64,000 bases of DNA from Cupriavidus necator N-1 (GTDB lineage Bacteria > Pseudomonadota > Gammaproteobacteria > Burkholderiales > Burkholderiaceae). The position numbers and the translations under genes are program-made. The stretch lies in contig NC_015726.1 of the NCBI RefSeq assembly GCF_000219215.1, forward strand, positions 1,054,001 to 1,118,000, given 5' to 3'. This document shows positions 1-8,128 of this stretch, piece by piece. Position 1 is the first letter of the stretch. Each line of letters opens with the position of its first letter. The notes beneath the pieces are model-generated. The model was not told where the DNA came from. It saw nothing but the letters and a program-made list of their open reading frames with translations, and did no database searches.

Positions 1-527
1 TGCGCGACCGCTATGACCTGGTCGCCATCACCAACGACATCTACACCAAGGAAGACCAGCGCCTCCTGACGATCTCCGGCGCGCTGCCGGCGGAACGCAT
101 CATGGGCGTGGAAACGGGCGGCTGTCCGCACACCGCGATCCGCGAAGACGCCTCGATCAACCTGGAGGCGGTGGACCGCATGCTGGCGCGCTTCCCGGAT
201 GCTGACGTGGTCTTCATCGAGTCCGGCGGCGACAACCTCGCCGCCACCTTCAGTCCAGAACTTTCTGATTTGACGATCTACGTCATCGACGTAGCCGGCG
301 GTGAGAAGATTCCGAGAAAGGGTGGGCCGGGCATCACCAAGTCCGACTTGCTGGTGATCAACAAGACGGACCTGGCGCCATACGTCGGGGCATCGCTGGA
401 AGTGATGGAGAGCGATGCACGCAAGATGCGCGGCGCCCGGCCGTTCGTGATGGGCAGCGTCAAGTCCGGGCAGGGCCTGGACGAGGTGATCCGCTTTATC
501 GAACGGCAGGGCATGCTGGGCGTCTAG
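1..527 (+). CDS. ureG: Urease accessory GTPase UreG (3' part only)
   Basis: C-terminal portion of UreG, the cytosolic GTPase that works with UreE/UreF/UreH to deliver nickel to apo-urease. The gene enters from the left edge already in frame (codons start at base 3), so the N-terminal P-loop is outside the window. Visible family hallmarks are the metal-binding Cys-Pro-His in [15 protein letters not shown], the switch-like [15 protein letters not shown] segment and the guanine-specificity motif NKTD. The stop at 525-527 overlaps tail-to-tail with the stop of the next, opposite-strand gene. The remainder of a urease operon presumably lies to the left. Identification is secure; only the start is missing. 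Confidence 0.95.
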   Translation, partial: RDRYDLVAITNDIYTKEDQRLLTISGALPAERIMGVETGGCPHTAIREDASINLEAVDRMLARFPDADVVFIESGGDNLAATFSPELSDLTIYVIDVAGGEKIPRKGGPGITKSDLLVINKTDLAPYVGASLEVMESDARKMRGARPFVMGSVKSGQGLDEVIRFIERQGMLGV

Positions 528-796
528 TCTTTGTTGTCGCCCTTGGCATCGGATGCGGCGCTGGGGGTGTGAGTCAGCGACGGGCGGAAGCTGCCCTTGC
601 CCGCCAGCGCCCGTGCCACCGCGGCCATCAGGTTCAGCTCGGGCTCGGTCAGCTCCGCCATATGGCGCACGGTGGCCTCGATCGCCGCGCGCTGGCGGTT
701 GCCGAAGGGCGCGCGCGATTGTTCCACCTGCAGCTGGCTGGCGTCTTCTTTCTCTGCGCAGGCGAGACCCAGGCTGAATTTGCCGCGGACCGCCAT
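524..796 (-). CDS. Small hypothetical protein, 90 aa
   Basis: I do not recognise this protein. It is a 90-residue soluble-looking protein with two amphipathic helical stretches in the middle (around [20 protein letters not shown]) and a polar, Lys/Asp-rich C-terminus. Third codon positions are overwhelmingly G or C, which favours this reading over the opposite-strand frame covering the same bases. The ATG at 796 has no clear Shine-Dalgarno sequence. The same frame stays open upstream to about 1003, but that extension is antisense to the next gene and looks non-coding. Its stop codon overlaps that of ureG. Confidence 0.55.
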   Translation of the reverse strand: MAVRGKFSLGLACAEKEDASQLQVEQSRAPFGNRQRAAIEATVRHMAELTEPELNLMAAVARALAGKGSFRPSLTHTPSAASDAKGDNKD

Positions 797-901
797 GAAT
801 GGTGGGGCTGCCTGCGCGGGGGCCTGCGGCTGTGGTCGCCCGGGCGCGGCTGCCTGCTGCTGGGCGGCGGCGAGCTGTTTGCGCCGGCGCCAGGCGTGCC
901 G

Positions 902-1447
902 ATGCAGGTGCAGGCAATGGTCGACACCATCCTGGTGCGCACCGTGCCGCAAGGGCCTGCCGATGCCTCGCGGCCGGTGGCGCTGCCTGCGGGCGGATGG
1001 CACTGCGCGCTGGGCGGCATTGCCGCGGTCGAGGCCAATGGCGCAGAGGGGATGGCCGGCATGGACGTATTGCCAGCCGAGGTGGTGCGGGCACAGGACC
1101 CGCAGCCGGAGCAGGGCATGCGGCCGGAGTTCATCCGGCTCGACCAGTCAGGCGAAGACTGGGCGCAGCGGCTGCAGGCGCGCGGGCTGCGCTGGGCGCT
1201 GTGCTACCGCGGCGCCATCGGCCTGCACTGGCATGGCGCGCTGGTGCGGGCCGGCGGGGACATGGCCTTCCTGCAGCCCGGCACGCTCTACGCGCCGGAC
1301 CCGCACGAGTCATGCCGGCTGTTGCCGGGCACCGGCCTGCTGTGCTGCTTCGGACCGGGCGATGACGCGGACCTTGGCGTTGCGGCCCGCGGCGGCCGGC
1401 GCGCGGACGGATATGCCGTTGCGTGCCACGCGCTGGCGCCGGCCTGA
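902..1447 (+). CDS. Hypothetical protein, start uncertain
   Basis: I do not recognise this family. From about base 797 to the stop the frame has very high GC3 and a plausible globular composition, including several Trp/Cys residues and a His-rich segment (AIGLHWHGALVRAGGD). The annotated ATG at 902 is the first ATG/GTG-type start with coding-like sequence behind it, but the frame is open further upstream, to a GTG at 569 and an ATG at 662. Those longer forms would be antisense to the 90-residue gene. No convincing ribosome site decides between them. A start near 797-902 is most economical. Confidence 0.45.
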   Translation: MQVQAMVDTILVRTVPQGPADASRPVALPAGGWHCALGGIAAVEANGAEGMAGMDVLPAEVVRAQDPQPEQGMRPEFIRLDQSGEDWAQRLQARGLRWALCYRGAIGLHWHGALVRAGGDMAFLQPGTLYAPDPHESCRLLPGTGLLCCFGPGDDADLGVAARGGRRADGYAVACHALAPA

Positions 1448-1497
1448 TGCCAGGCGGGGCAGCCGGGGCCAGGGTCCCGGCTGCTGCAATACCAGGC

Positions 1498-2190
1498 TCA
1501 GTGCCGCTTGTATTGCGTGGCGCCGAACAGCACCTCGCGTGCCTTGTCGTCCTGCAGCGCCTTGCGCGCGCTGGCCAGCACCTCCACGCCGCGCTTGACC
1601 GCGGGGCGCTCTGCGATCTCGTTGAACCAGCGCTTCAGGTGCGGGTAGTCGTCCAGGTCCACGCCCTGGTTCTGCCAGCTGCGCAGCCACGGGAAGGTGG
1701 CGATGTCGGCGATGGTGTACTGCTCGCCGGCCAGGTAGGCGTGCTTTGACAACTGCGTGTCGATCACTCCGTACAGGCGCCTGGCCTCGTTGGTGTAGCG
1801 GTTGACCGCGTACTCGATCTTCTCGGGCGCGTACATGCGGAAGTGGTGCGCCTGGCCCAGCATCGGGCCCACGCCGCCCATCTGGAACATCAGCCACTGC
1901 AGCGCCTCGTACTTGCCGCGCACGTCCTCGGGCAGGAACTTGCCGGTCTTGCCGGCCAGGTAGAGCAGGATGGCGCCCGATTCGAACAGCGAGATCGGCT
2001 TGCCGTCCGGGCCGTCGGGGTCGACGATGGCGGGGATCTTGTTGTTGGGGCTGATCTTCAGGAAGTCCTCGCCGAACTGGTCGCCGGCGCCGATATTGAT
2101 CGGATGGACCTTGTACTCCAGGCCGCATTCTTCCAGCATGATGTGGACTTTGTGGCCGTTGGGCGTGGCCCAGGTGTAGACGTCGATCAT
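1498..2190 (-). CDS. Glutathione S-transferase family, YfcG/YghU-like disulfide oxidoreductase
   Basis: 230-residue GST-fold protein. The N-terminal thioredoxin-like domain contains TWATPNGHKVHIMLEE and the cis-Pro segment NNKIPAIVD followed by the glutathione-contacting ESGAI. The C-terminal helical domain carries the N-capping motif YTIADIATFPW. The Thr/Asn-rich active site with no conserved Tyr is typical of the Nu class (YfcG/YghU), which reduce disulfides with glutathione. ATG 2190 is chosen over an open frame running to 2307 because it is preceded by AGGAG at good spacing and gives the normal family length. Cytosolic; transcribed alone. Confidence 0.88.
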   Translation of the reverse strand: MIDVYTWATPNGHKVHIMLEECGLEYKVHPINIGAGDQFGEDFLKISPNNKIPAIVDPDGPDGKPISLFESGAILLYLAGKTGKFLPEDVRGKYEALQWLMFQMGGVGPMLGQAHHFRMYAPEKIEYAVNRYTNEARRLYGVIDTQLSKHAYLAGEQYTIADIATFPWLRSWQNQGVDLDDYPHLKRWFNEIAERPAVKRGVEVLASARKALQDDKAREVLFGATQYKRH

Positions 2191-2273
2191 CGCAAAAGAT
2201 CTCCTGGCTGCGATCGTTGGGGATGGCCACATCAACCACTGACGTGGCGAACCGGGCGATTTAAGCACAGAAG

Positions 2274-2304
2274 AAAAAAACGCGCAGACTGGCTGCGCGT
2301 TTTC
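2274..2304 (-). terminator. Rho-independent terminator downstream of the ACAD gene
   Basis: A 7-bp GC stem (CGCGCAG/CTGCGCG at 2281-2287 and 2293-2299, 5-base loop) is flanked by A7 on the left and T4 on the right. Read on the minus strand it is a hairpin followed by a long T run, about 45 bases after the acyl-CoA dehydrogenase stop. Confidence 0.85.
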
Positions 2305-2347
2305 CATACTGCCGGCAGGGCCGAAGCCCCGCGGCGTTGCCAGGCGG

Positions 2348-3610
2348 TCAGAACCCGCGTGCCACCGGCATCCTGATGTCGTCCGGGTTCAGATTCATGT
2401 GCTTGGCCAGCTCCAGCTTGGCGATGGCGTTGCGGTGCACCTCGTCCGGGCCGTCGGCCAGGCGCAGCGTGCGCTGGTGCGCCCACCAGTTGGCCAGCGG
2501 GAAGTCGCTGGAGACGCCGGCGGCGCCATGGACCTGGATGGCCCAGTCGATCACCTTCAGCGCCACGTTCGGGGCGATCACCTTGATCATGGCGATCTCG
2601 GCCTTGGCCACTTTGTTGCCCACGGTGTCCATCATGTACGCTGCCTTGAGCGTCAACAGGCGCGCCATCTCGATCTCGCAGCGGGCTTCGGCGATGCGTT
2701 CCTGCGTCACGCCCTGGCTGGACACCGGCTTGCCGAAGGCCACGCGCGACAGCGCGCGCTTGCACATCAGTTCCAGCGCGCGCTCGGCCACGCCGATGCT
2801 GCGCATGCAGTGGTGGATGCGGCCCGGGCCCAGGCGGCCCTGCGCGATCTCGAAGCCGCGGCCTTCGCCCAGCAGGATGTTCGAAGCCGGCACGCGCACG
2901 TTCTTCAGCTCGATCTCCATATGGCCGTGCGGCGCGTCGTCGTAGCCGAACACCGGCAGGAAGCGCTTGATGGTGATGCCCGCGGTATCGGCCGGCACCA
3001 CGATCATCGACTGCTGCTCATGGCGGCCGGCGTCGGGATTGGTCTTGCCCATCACGATGTAGACCTTGCAGCGCGGGTCGCCTGCGCCCGACGACCACCA
3101 CTTGGTGCCGTTGATCACGTAGTGGTCACCGTCGCGCTCGATGCGGCATTCGATATTGGTCGCGTCCGACGAGGCCACGGCCGGCTCGGTCATCAGGAAG
3201 GCCGAGCGGATCTCGCCGGCCAGCAGCGGCTCGAGCCACTTGTCCTTCAGTTCCTCGGAGGCATAGCGCTCCAGCGTCTCCATGTTGCCGGTGTCGGGGG
3301 CCGCGCAGTTGAAGACCTCGGCCGACCAGGGCACCCGGCCCATGATTTCGCACAGCGTGGCGTACTCCAGGTTCGACAGGCCTTGCGGCGCACGCGGCGA
3401 GCGCGGCAGGAACAGGTTCCACAGCCCGGCTGCACGCGCCAGCGGCTTCAGTTCCTCGATCACCTTGGTCGGTACCCAGGCGTTGCCCGCGCGGCGATTG
3501 GCGTCGATTTCCTCCGCGAAACGCTTTTCGTTCGGGTAGATGTGCTGGTCGAAGAAGGCCAGCAGCTTGGCCTGCATTTCCTTGACCTTCGGGCTGTATT
3601 CGAAATCCAT
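2348..3610 (-). CDS. Acyl-CoA dehydrogenase, ACAD10/11-like
   Basis: 420-residue FAD-dependent acyl-CoA dehydrogenase with the usual N-terminal helical, middle beta-barrel ([26 protein letters not shown]) and C-terminal helical parts. In place of the classical C-terminal YEGT motif carrying the catalytic Glu it has [10 protein letters not shown], the signature of the ACAD10/ACAD11/LvaC branch, which acts on 4-phosphoryloxy-acyl-CoA rather than performing a simple alpha,beta-dehydrogenation. An LvaA/ACAD11-type kinase is encoded 8 kb away (11985-13061), so the two may form one pathway. It is divergent from a LysR gene that probably regulates it. Assignment to the branch comes from motif reading, not alignment. 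Confidence 0.88.
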   Translation of the reverse strand: MDFEYSPKVKEMQAKLLAFFDQHIYPNEKRFAEEIDANRRAGNAWVPTKVIEELKPLARAAGLWNLFLPRSPRAPQGLSNLEYATLCEIMGRVPWSAEVFNCAAPDTGNMETLERYASEELKDKWLEPLLAGEIRSAFLMTEPAVASSDATNIECRIERDGDHYVINGTKWWSSGAGDPRCKVYIVMGKTNPDAGRHEQQSMIVVPADTAGITIKRFLPVFGYDDAPHGHMEIELKNVRVPASNILLGEGRGFEIAQGRLGPGRIHHCMRSIGVAERALELMCKRALSRVAFGKPVSSQGVTQERIAEARCEIEMARLLTLKAAYMMDTVGNKVAKAEIAMIKVIAPNVALKVIDWAIQVHGAAGVSSDFPLANWWAHQRTLRLADGPDEVHRNAIAKLELAKHMNLNPDDIRMPVARGF

Positions 3611-3799
3611 GTGGTCTCCTCGCTACGGAATCAGTGGACGCCGGGGTGGGTGGCGGCGCCTCGTTGGCCTCGGCAGGCCCCGGCATCAGTGCGGCATGGG
3701 CCGATGGAATGCACTCTATCTGAAAGCCGGTAATAAGAAAAATGAATTTTCTGGATTTGCCAGTATCAATTCCCTGCATTCCGTGCCAGAATCTTCGGC

Positions 3800-4738
3800 A
3801 TGCAGCTCTCCCGCATCGACCTGAATCTCTTCGTGGTGTTCGACGCCATCTACAGCGAAGGCAGCATCACCGCGGCCGCGCGCCAGCTCAACCTGACGCA
3901 GCCCGCGGTCAGCCATGCGCTGGGCCGGATGCGCACGCTGTTCGACGACCCGCTGTTCGAGCGGCGCGGGCAGGGCATGGCGCCCACGCCGCTGGCGCGC
4001 TCGCTCGCCGCCGAGGTGCGCAGCGCGCTGCAATCGTTCGCGCGCACGCTGCAGGATACGCCGCACTTCGATCCCACCAATACCGTGCGGCGTTTCACCA
4101 TCGGCATGCGCGACGCGCTGGAATCCACGCTGCTGCCGCCGCTGATGGCGCGTGTCACGGCAATGGCGCCGCAGGTGGAGATCGCCGCGATCCGCTTCGA
4201 CCGCCGCGAGATGGAGTCCGAGTTGCTGGCCGGCACGCTGGACGCCGCGCTGGACATCTTGCTGCCGGTCTCGCCCGCCATCCACCACGCGCCGTTCATG
4301 GCCGATCCGATGGTGGTGCTGGCGCGGCGCGACCATCCGCTGGTGAAGAAGGAACTGACGCTTGAGCGCTACCTGGCGGCCGAGCATGTGCACGTGTCGT
4401 CGCGCCGCCGCGGCGCCGGGCTGGAAGACCAGGCCCTGCACCGCATGGGCCTGACGCGGCGCGTGCGCCTGCGTTGCCAGCACTATGCGGCCGCGTGCCG
4501 CGTGGTCAGCTGCACCGACCTGCTGGCCACGCTGCCGCTGCGCTATGCGCGCATCGCCAATGAGCCCTATGCCAACCGCCTGCTGTCGCTGCCGTTCAAG
4601 GTGCCGTCGCTGGAACTGCACCTGTACTGGCATGCGGGCGGCGAAAACGACGGTGCCAACCGCTGGCTGCGCGAGCAGCTGATGGCCGTGATGGCCGCGC
4701 TCGGCACCGGCATGGCCGACGTGGCTGCCGCCAGCTAA
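3800..4738 (+). CDS. LysR-family transcriptional regulator
   Basis: 312-residue LysR regulator. The N-terminal winged helix-turn-helix (about residues 6-65, with SITAAARQLNLTQPAVSHAL as the recognition region) is followed by a substrate-binding domain of the NodD/LinR-like type. It is divergent from the acyl-CoA dehydrogenase across a 189-bp spacer that contains an AT-rich stretch at 3715-3785, the natural place for a LysR operator. The inducer cannot be read from the sequence; an acyl-CoA or hydroxy-acid derivative is only a guess from context. Confidence 0.93.
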   Translation: MQLSRIDLNLFVVFDAIYSEGSITAAARQLNLTQPAVSHALGRMRTLFDDPLFERRGQGMAPTPLARSLAAEVRSALQSFARTLQDTPHFDPTNTVRRFTIGMRDALESTLLPPLMARVTAMAPQVEIAAIRFDRREMESELLAGTLDAALDILLPVSPAIHHAPFMADPMVVLARRDHPLVKKELTLERYLAAEHVHVSSRRRGAGLEDQALHRMGLTRRVRLRCQHYAAACRVVSCTDLLATLPLRYARIANEPYANRLLSLPFKVPSLELHLYWHAGGENDGANRWLREQLMAVMAALGTGMADVAAAS

Positions 4739-5038
4739 GTGCGCCCGCGCCCGCATGGCTGGCACCGCAAGCACCCCGCGCGGCGCCCCGGTGCGGCGCG
4801 CGCGGGTCACACGTAAGGAATTGTTCATGGGCTAGACCCTCCCGGTCCGCGCCCATACCATCGTCCGGTCTTTCTGCCCCCGGCGCCGCCGCCGCGAGCC
4901 CGTGTCCACACGGTGCTGGCGATGGTTGCCGCGCCGGCTGTCCGCGCCTGCGGATCCCCCGGGGCAGGTTCCTTCCTCCGATGACCACGACGATTCAGAA
5001 CGATGACCGGGAAACGCTTGCTTGCTGATCACCAACCC
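4739..5038. other. Intergenic stretch without recognisable gene
   Basis: About 300 GC-rich bases between the LysR stop and the CAP-domain gene. Short GC inverted repeats occur near 4780-4805, but there is no T-run after them and no convincing promoter or open frame. I see nothing further. Confidence 0.5.
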
Positions 5039-6169
5039 ATGCCTCCGCGACGCGCGCGGCGCACCACGCTCGCCCTGACCACCTTTTGCGCCGCTGCGGC
5101 GCTGGCACTGTCCGCATGTGGCGGCGGTGGTGGCGATGGGGGCGGCGGCGGTACTTCGTCGAACGCATCGCAAGCGAACGGGCAGGCCAGCGCGCCGTCC
5201 GGCTCGGGCTCGACCACGCCATCCACCGCAGGTGCCTGCTATACCGTCAGCGGCACGGCGCCGGCACCCGCGGCGGGCGGCGGCGTCTCGCTGCTGCCGG
5301 CGCGCGGCAGTGCGGTCAGCAATTACCGCGTGCTGGAAGAGCCGCGCACCGCCGGCCTGTGCTACGCCAACTATCGGCGCGAGCAGGTGGGCCTGCCGCC
5401 GCTGGCGGCACGCGATCCGCTCAATACCGTGGCGCAGAACCACACTGCCTACATGCTGGCCAACGCCACGCTGACGCACGACGAGACCAGCGGCAAGCCG
5501 GGCTATACCGGCGCCACGCCCAACGAGCGCATTCAGGCCGCCTATCCGACCAATGCCACCGCGGAAGTCGTGGCCGGTGCCAACCGCTGGACTTCGGTTG
5601 CCAATGCGCAGCTGTCGATGTCGCCCAAGGACGCGCTGGTGTCGGACCTGGTCAACGCGCCGTTCCACCGCGCCGCGCTGCTGGGCAGCTACGGCTCGGC
5701 CGGCAGCGGCTTTGCCGAGCGCGTGGGCCCGGACGGCAGCGGCACCTCGGCCAGCTACTACCAGACCATCGACCTGGCCGATGCATCGAAGGGCGGCAGC
5801 GACAACCAGATGGTGGCCTACCCGTACAACGGCCAGGCCGACGTGCCGGCCAGCTGGGTCAACTCGGAAAGCCCCAATCCCGCGCCGGGCTACGAGGGCA
5901 AGACCGTGGGCTATCCGGTATCGCTGCAGGCCATCAACACCTCGCTGCAGTTCGATGCCGACAACTTCGTCATCACCGACGCGCAAGGCAACAATGTCAG
6001 CTGCCTCAAGGTTGACAGCCGTTCGTCGGGCCTCTCCAGCGCGGCACGCGGCCTGGCGATCTGCACGCCGGTGGCGCCGCTGGCCAGCCAGCAGCGCTAC
6101 AGCGTGCGGGTCACCGGCCGGCTGGGTTCGCAGCCCGTGGACCTGAGCTGGTCGTTCACCACGCGCTGA
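5039..6169 (+). CDS. CAP/SCP-domain lipoprotein
   Basis: 376 residues. A lipoprotein signal with basic N-region, hydrophobic core and lipobox L-S-A-C (Cys27) is followed by a Gly-rich, then Ser/Gly/Pro linker, so the protein is probably anchored at the envelope. The central part (about 100-250) is a CAP/SCP (YkwD-like) domain: NYRREQVGLPPLAARDPLN, repeated AQNHTAYML and THDET elements, and PFHRAALL. The last 100 residues look like an Ig-like beta-domain. ATG 5039 gives a normal signal peptide; an ATG at 5003 would add 12 residues and neither has a good ribosome site. The function of bacterial CAP proteins is mostly unknown. Confidence 0.82.
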   Translation: MPPRRARRTTLALTTFCAAAALALSACGGGGGDGGGGGTSSNASQANGQASAPSGSGSTTPSTAGACYTVSGTAPAPAAGGGVSLLPARGSAVSNYRVLEEPRTAGLCYANYRREQVGLPPLAARDPLNTVAQNHTAYMLANATLTHDETSGKPGYTGATPNERIQAAYPTNATAEVVAGANRWTSVANAQLSMSPKDALVSDLVNAPFHRAALLGSYGSAGSGFAERVGPDGSGTSASYYQTIDLADASKGGSDNQMVAYPYNGQADVPASWVNSESPNPAPGYEGKTVGYPVSLQAINTSLQFDADNFVITDAQGNNVSCLKVDSRSSGLSSAARGLAICTPVAPLASQQRYSVRVTGRLGSQPVDLSWSFTTR

Positions 6170-6196
6170 CCAGCACTCGCCAACGCACCGGCGCGC

Positions 6197-7414
6197 TCAT
6201 TGCGGCGCGCCGTGGCGCAGTTCGATGCGCACCTGGCCCGGGGCCAGCGTGCGGTCGGCCTGCACGGCAAATGGCACCGGCGGGCGTTGTGCCGCCGGCA
6301 TCGACTGCCAGAGCCGTCCTGCCCATTCCCTGATTGCCTCACTGTCCGGTTCGGCCGCCAGCAGCGTGACCGATGCCGCCGCCGGCATGCGCGCAGCCGT
6401 GGCGGCGGGGTCGTCCTGGATGGACACGACCATGCTGGATGCGGTGTGCGCGGCGGGGGCGCGTGCGGCCGCCATCGGCGGCGCCGCCTTGCGGGCGAAG
6501 TCGGCCTGCGGCGCGGCCGCCGGCGGTGCCGCGGGTGCCGGCATTGCCGGCTGCGGGACTGCCTCTGCCATGGCCGGATACGCGGGAGCGGCCGGTGCGG
6601 CGGCCACAGCCGGCGCCTGGGCGGATAAGCTTTCGGTCGCCTGCGGCGGTGCTTGCGTGGCGGCCTCGCGTGGCGCCGTGCCCCGGGCCGTTGCCGGCGC
6701 GCGGCTGAGCTGCCCGGCGTGCGCCGGGGCAGGCCGCTCTTCCCGCCGCGGGGCCGGGGCAGCTTTCGGGGCTGGCGGCGGGTTTGCCGGCGCGGCGGTC
6801 CCGGACTCCGCCGCAGCTTGTGGTACGGGCGCTGCTGCCATCTCTGCGGCGGGTGCCGCGGCCGGGGCGGACACCTGTTCAGGCGCCGATGCCGGCAGCA
6901 GTGCGCCGTCATCGATCTGCCGCAGTACGATGCTGGTGGTCAGCCCGGCCACCGCCGCGACGCTGGCCACGAGCCCCAGCGAGCGCCACCAGCGCCGCGC
7001 GCGCGCGGCGCGCGCTGCCATGGACTGCGCTGTGGTCCGTGTTGCCCGTGCTGGTGTTGCCGCCTCCGCCGCCTGTGCCTGCAGCCATGCGCTGGCAGCG
7101 GCACCGACCGGGGCACCCAGAATCTCCGCTGCGGGCTGGCCTGACGCCACGCGCGCAAGCAGCGCATCGCGTCGCGCAGCCTGCGCCGCCTGCAGGCGCG
7201 CGGCTTCTTCCAACACCGCCGTGGCAAGCGTTGGCGGCGCGGCGAAGGGCAAGGCCGCCGCGCCGGCCCGCAGGCGATCCGCTTCCTGTTGTGCCGCACG
7301 TGCGGCCGCGTGCACCGACTCCGCCAGCGCAGCGGACGACGCGTAAGCGGGCAGCTCCCGCAGCAGTGCCGAAAGCCGGTCCTTGCCGTCGATAAATCGG
7401 TCGGCCGCGTTCAC
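6197..7414 (-). CDS. Membrane-anchored anti-sigma-like protein
   Basis: 405 residues. A cytoplasmic N-terminal region of about 140 residues (Ala/Arg-rich helices) is followed by one membrane span (SLGLVASVAAVAGLTTSIVL), then a long Pro/Ala-rich periplasmic region and a short C-terminal domain (VTLLAAEPDSEAIREWAGRL). This topology and its place directly behind an ECF sigma gene suggest it sequesters that sigma factor. The GTG start at 7414 overlaps the sigma stop as GTGA and has AGGAG nine bases upstream, implying translational coupling. No zinc-binding H-x3-C-x2-C motif is present, so this is not a classic ZAS anti-sigma. Confidence 0.72.
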   Translation of the reverse strand: MNAADRFIDGKDRLSALLRELPAYASSAALAESVHAAARAAQQEADRLRAGAAALPFAAPPTLATAVLEEAARLQAAQAARRDALLARVASGQPAAEILGAPVGAAASAWLQAQAAEAATPARATRTTAQSMAARAARARRWWRSLGLVASVAAVAGLTTSIVLRQIDDGALLPASAPEQVSAPAAAPAAEMAAAPVPQAAAESGTAAPANPPPAPKAAPAPRREERPAPAHAGQLSRAPATARGTAPREAATQAPPQATESLSAQAPAVAAAPAAPAYPAMAEAVPQPAMPAPAAPPAAAPQADFARKAAPPMAAARAPAAHTASSMVVSIQDDPAATAARMPAAASVTLLAAEPDSEAIREWAGRLWQSMPAAQRPPVPFAVQADRTLAPGQVRIELRHGAPQ

Positions 7415-8049
7415 GACGGCGTCTCCTGCGAGCCCGGCACGCTGCCGGCCAGGTCTGCGCGCAGGCGCGCAAACGCATAGCGCAGCCGGCTCTTCACCGT
7501 CTCGAACTTCTCGCCGAGCATCTGCGCAATCTCTTCGACGCTCATGTCGCTGAAGAAGCGCAGCACCACCACCTCGCGCTGGGCGACGGGCAACTGCAGC
7601 AGCGCGCGATGCACGTGGTGCGCGTGCTGGCGCAACTGCAGCTCCGCTTCCGGCGACAGGTCGTCGGCCGGCATCTCCGCTGGCTGGTCGTCCAGGGCTT
7701 CGCGCTGGCGCGCATCGGCGCTGCGCACCTGGTCGAGCCAGGTATTGCGCGCGATCTGGAACAGGAAGGTGCGGAACGCCGCGTCCGGCTGGTAGTCGCC
7801 GCAGCGGGTCATCAGCTTGACCCAGGTCTTCTGCGCGATGTCTTCTGCTTCGCCGCGGTTGCCCTGGCACAGCCAGGCCACGTAGTTGTAGAGGCCGGCG
7901 TTATGGCGGCGGAACAGCTCGGTGACGGGCTGCTCGATGATGCCGCCCGCCACCAGCAGCATCAGGTCATGGTCGGGCAGCGCCGACAGCGCTGCGCCGG
8001 GCGTGGCGGCTGTGGGCGCGGCGGAAGGGACGGGGTCGGGTGCCTGCAT
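7411..8049 (-). CDS. ECF-type RNA polymerase sigma factor
   Basis: 212-residue sigma-70 family protein with only regions 2 and 4. Region 2 spans roughly residues 45-110 (LFRRHNAGLYNYVAWL, GEAEDIAQKTWVKLM, FRTFLFQIARNTWLDQVR). Region 4 spans about 150-200 (LPVAQREVVVLRFFSDMS, EEIAQMLGEKFETVKSRL). It sits between a VWA lipoprotein gene upstream and its putative anti-sigma downstream (4-base overlap). The minus strand shows TATACT ending seven bases before the ATG and no Shine-Dalgarno, so the transcript could be leaderless. Confidence 0.92.
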   Translation of the reverse strand: MQAPDPVPSAAPTAATPGAALSALPDHDLMLLVAGGIIEQPVTELFRRHNAGLYNYVAWLCQGNRGEAEDIAQKTWVKLMTRCGDYQPDAAFRTFLFQIARNTWLDQVRSADARQREALDDQPAEMPADDLSPEAELQLRQHAHHVHRALLQLPVAQREVVVLRFFSDMSVEEIAQMLGEKFETVKSRLRYAFARLRADLAGSVPGSQETPS

Positions 8050-8067
8050 GCGCCCGAGTATAGGAGA

Positions 8068-8106
8068 GCGCAAGGCGGCGCGACAGTCTGCCGCGCCGCC
8101 TTGCGC
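8068..8106 (-). terminator. Perfect 15-bp inverted repeat between VWA lipoprotein and sigma genes
   Basis: Arms at 8068-8082 and 8092-8106 (GCGCAAGGCGGCGCG and its exact complement) enclose a 9-base loop. It lies 23 bases after the VWA gene stop and 19 bases before the sigma start. There is no T-run, so it may be a Rho-linked 3' end, a processing/stability hairpin separating the two cistrons, or a protein-binding dyad over the sigma promoter. Confidence 0.6.
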
Positions 8107-8128
8107 CGGCTCGCGGCCCGGGCTGGTG

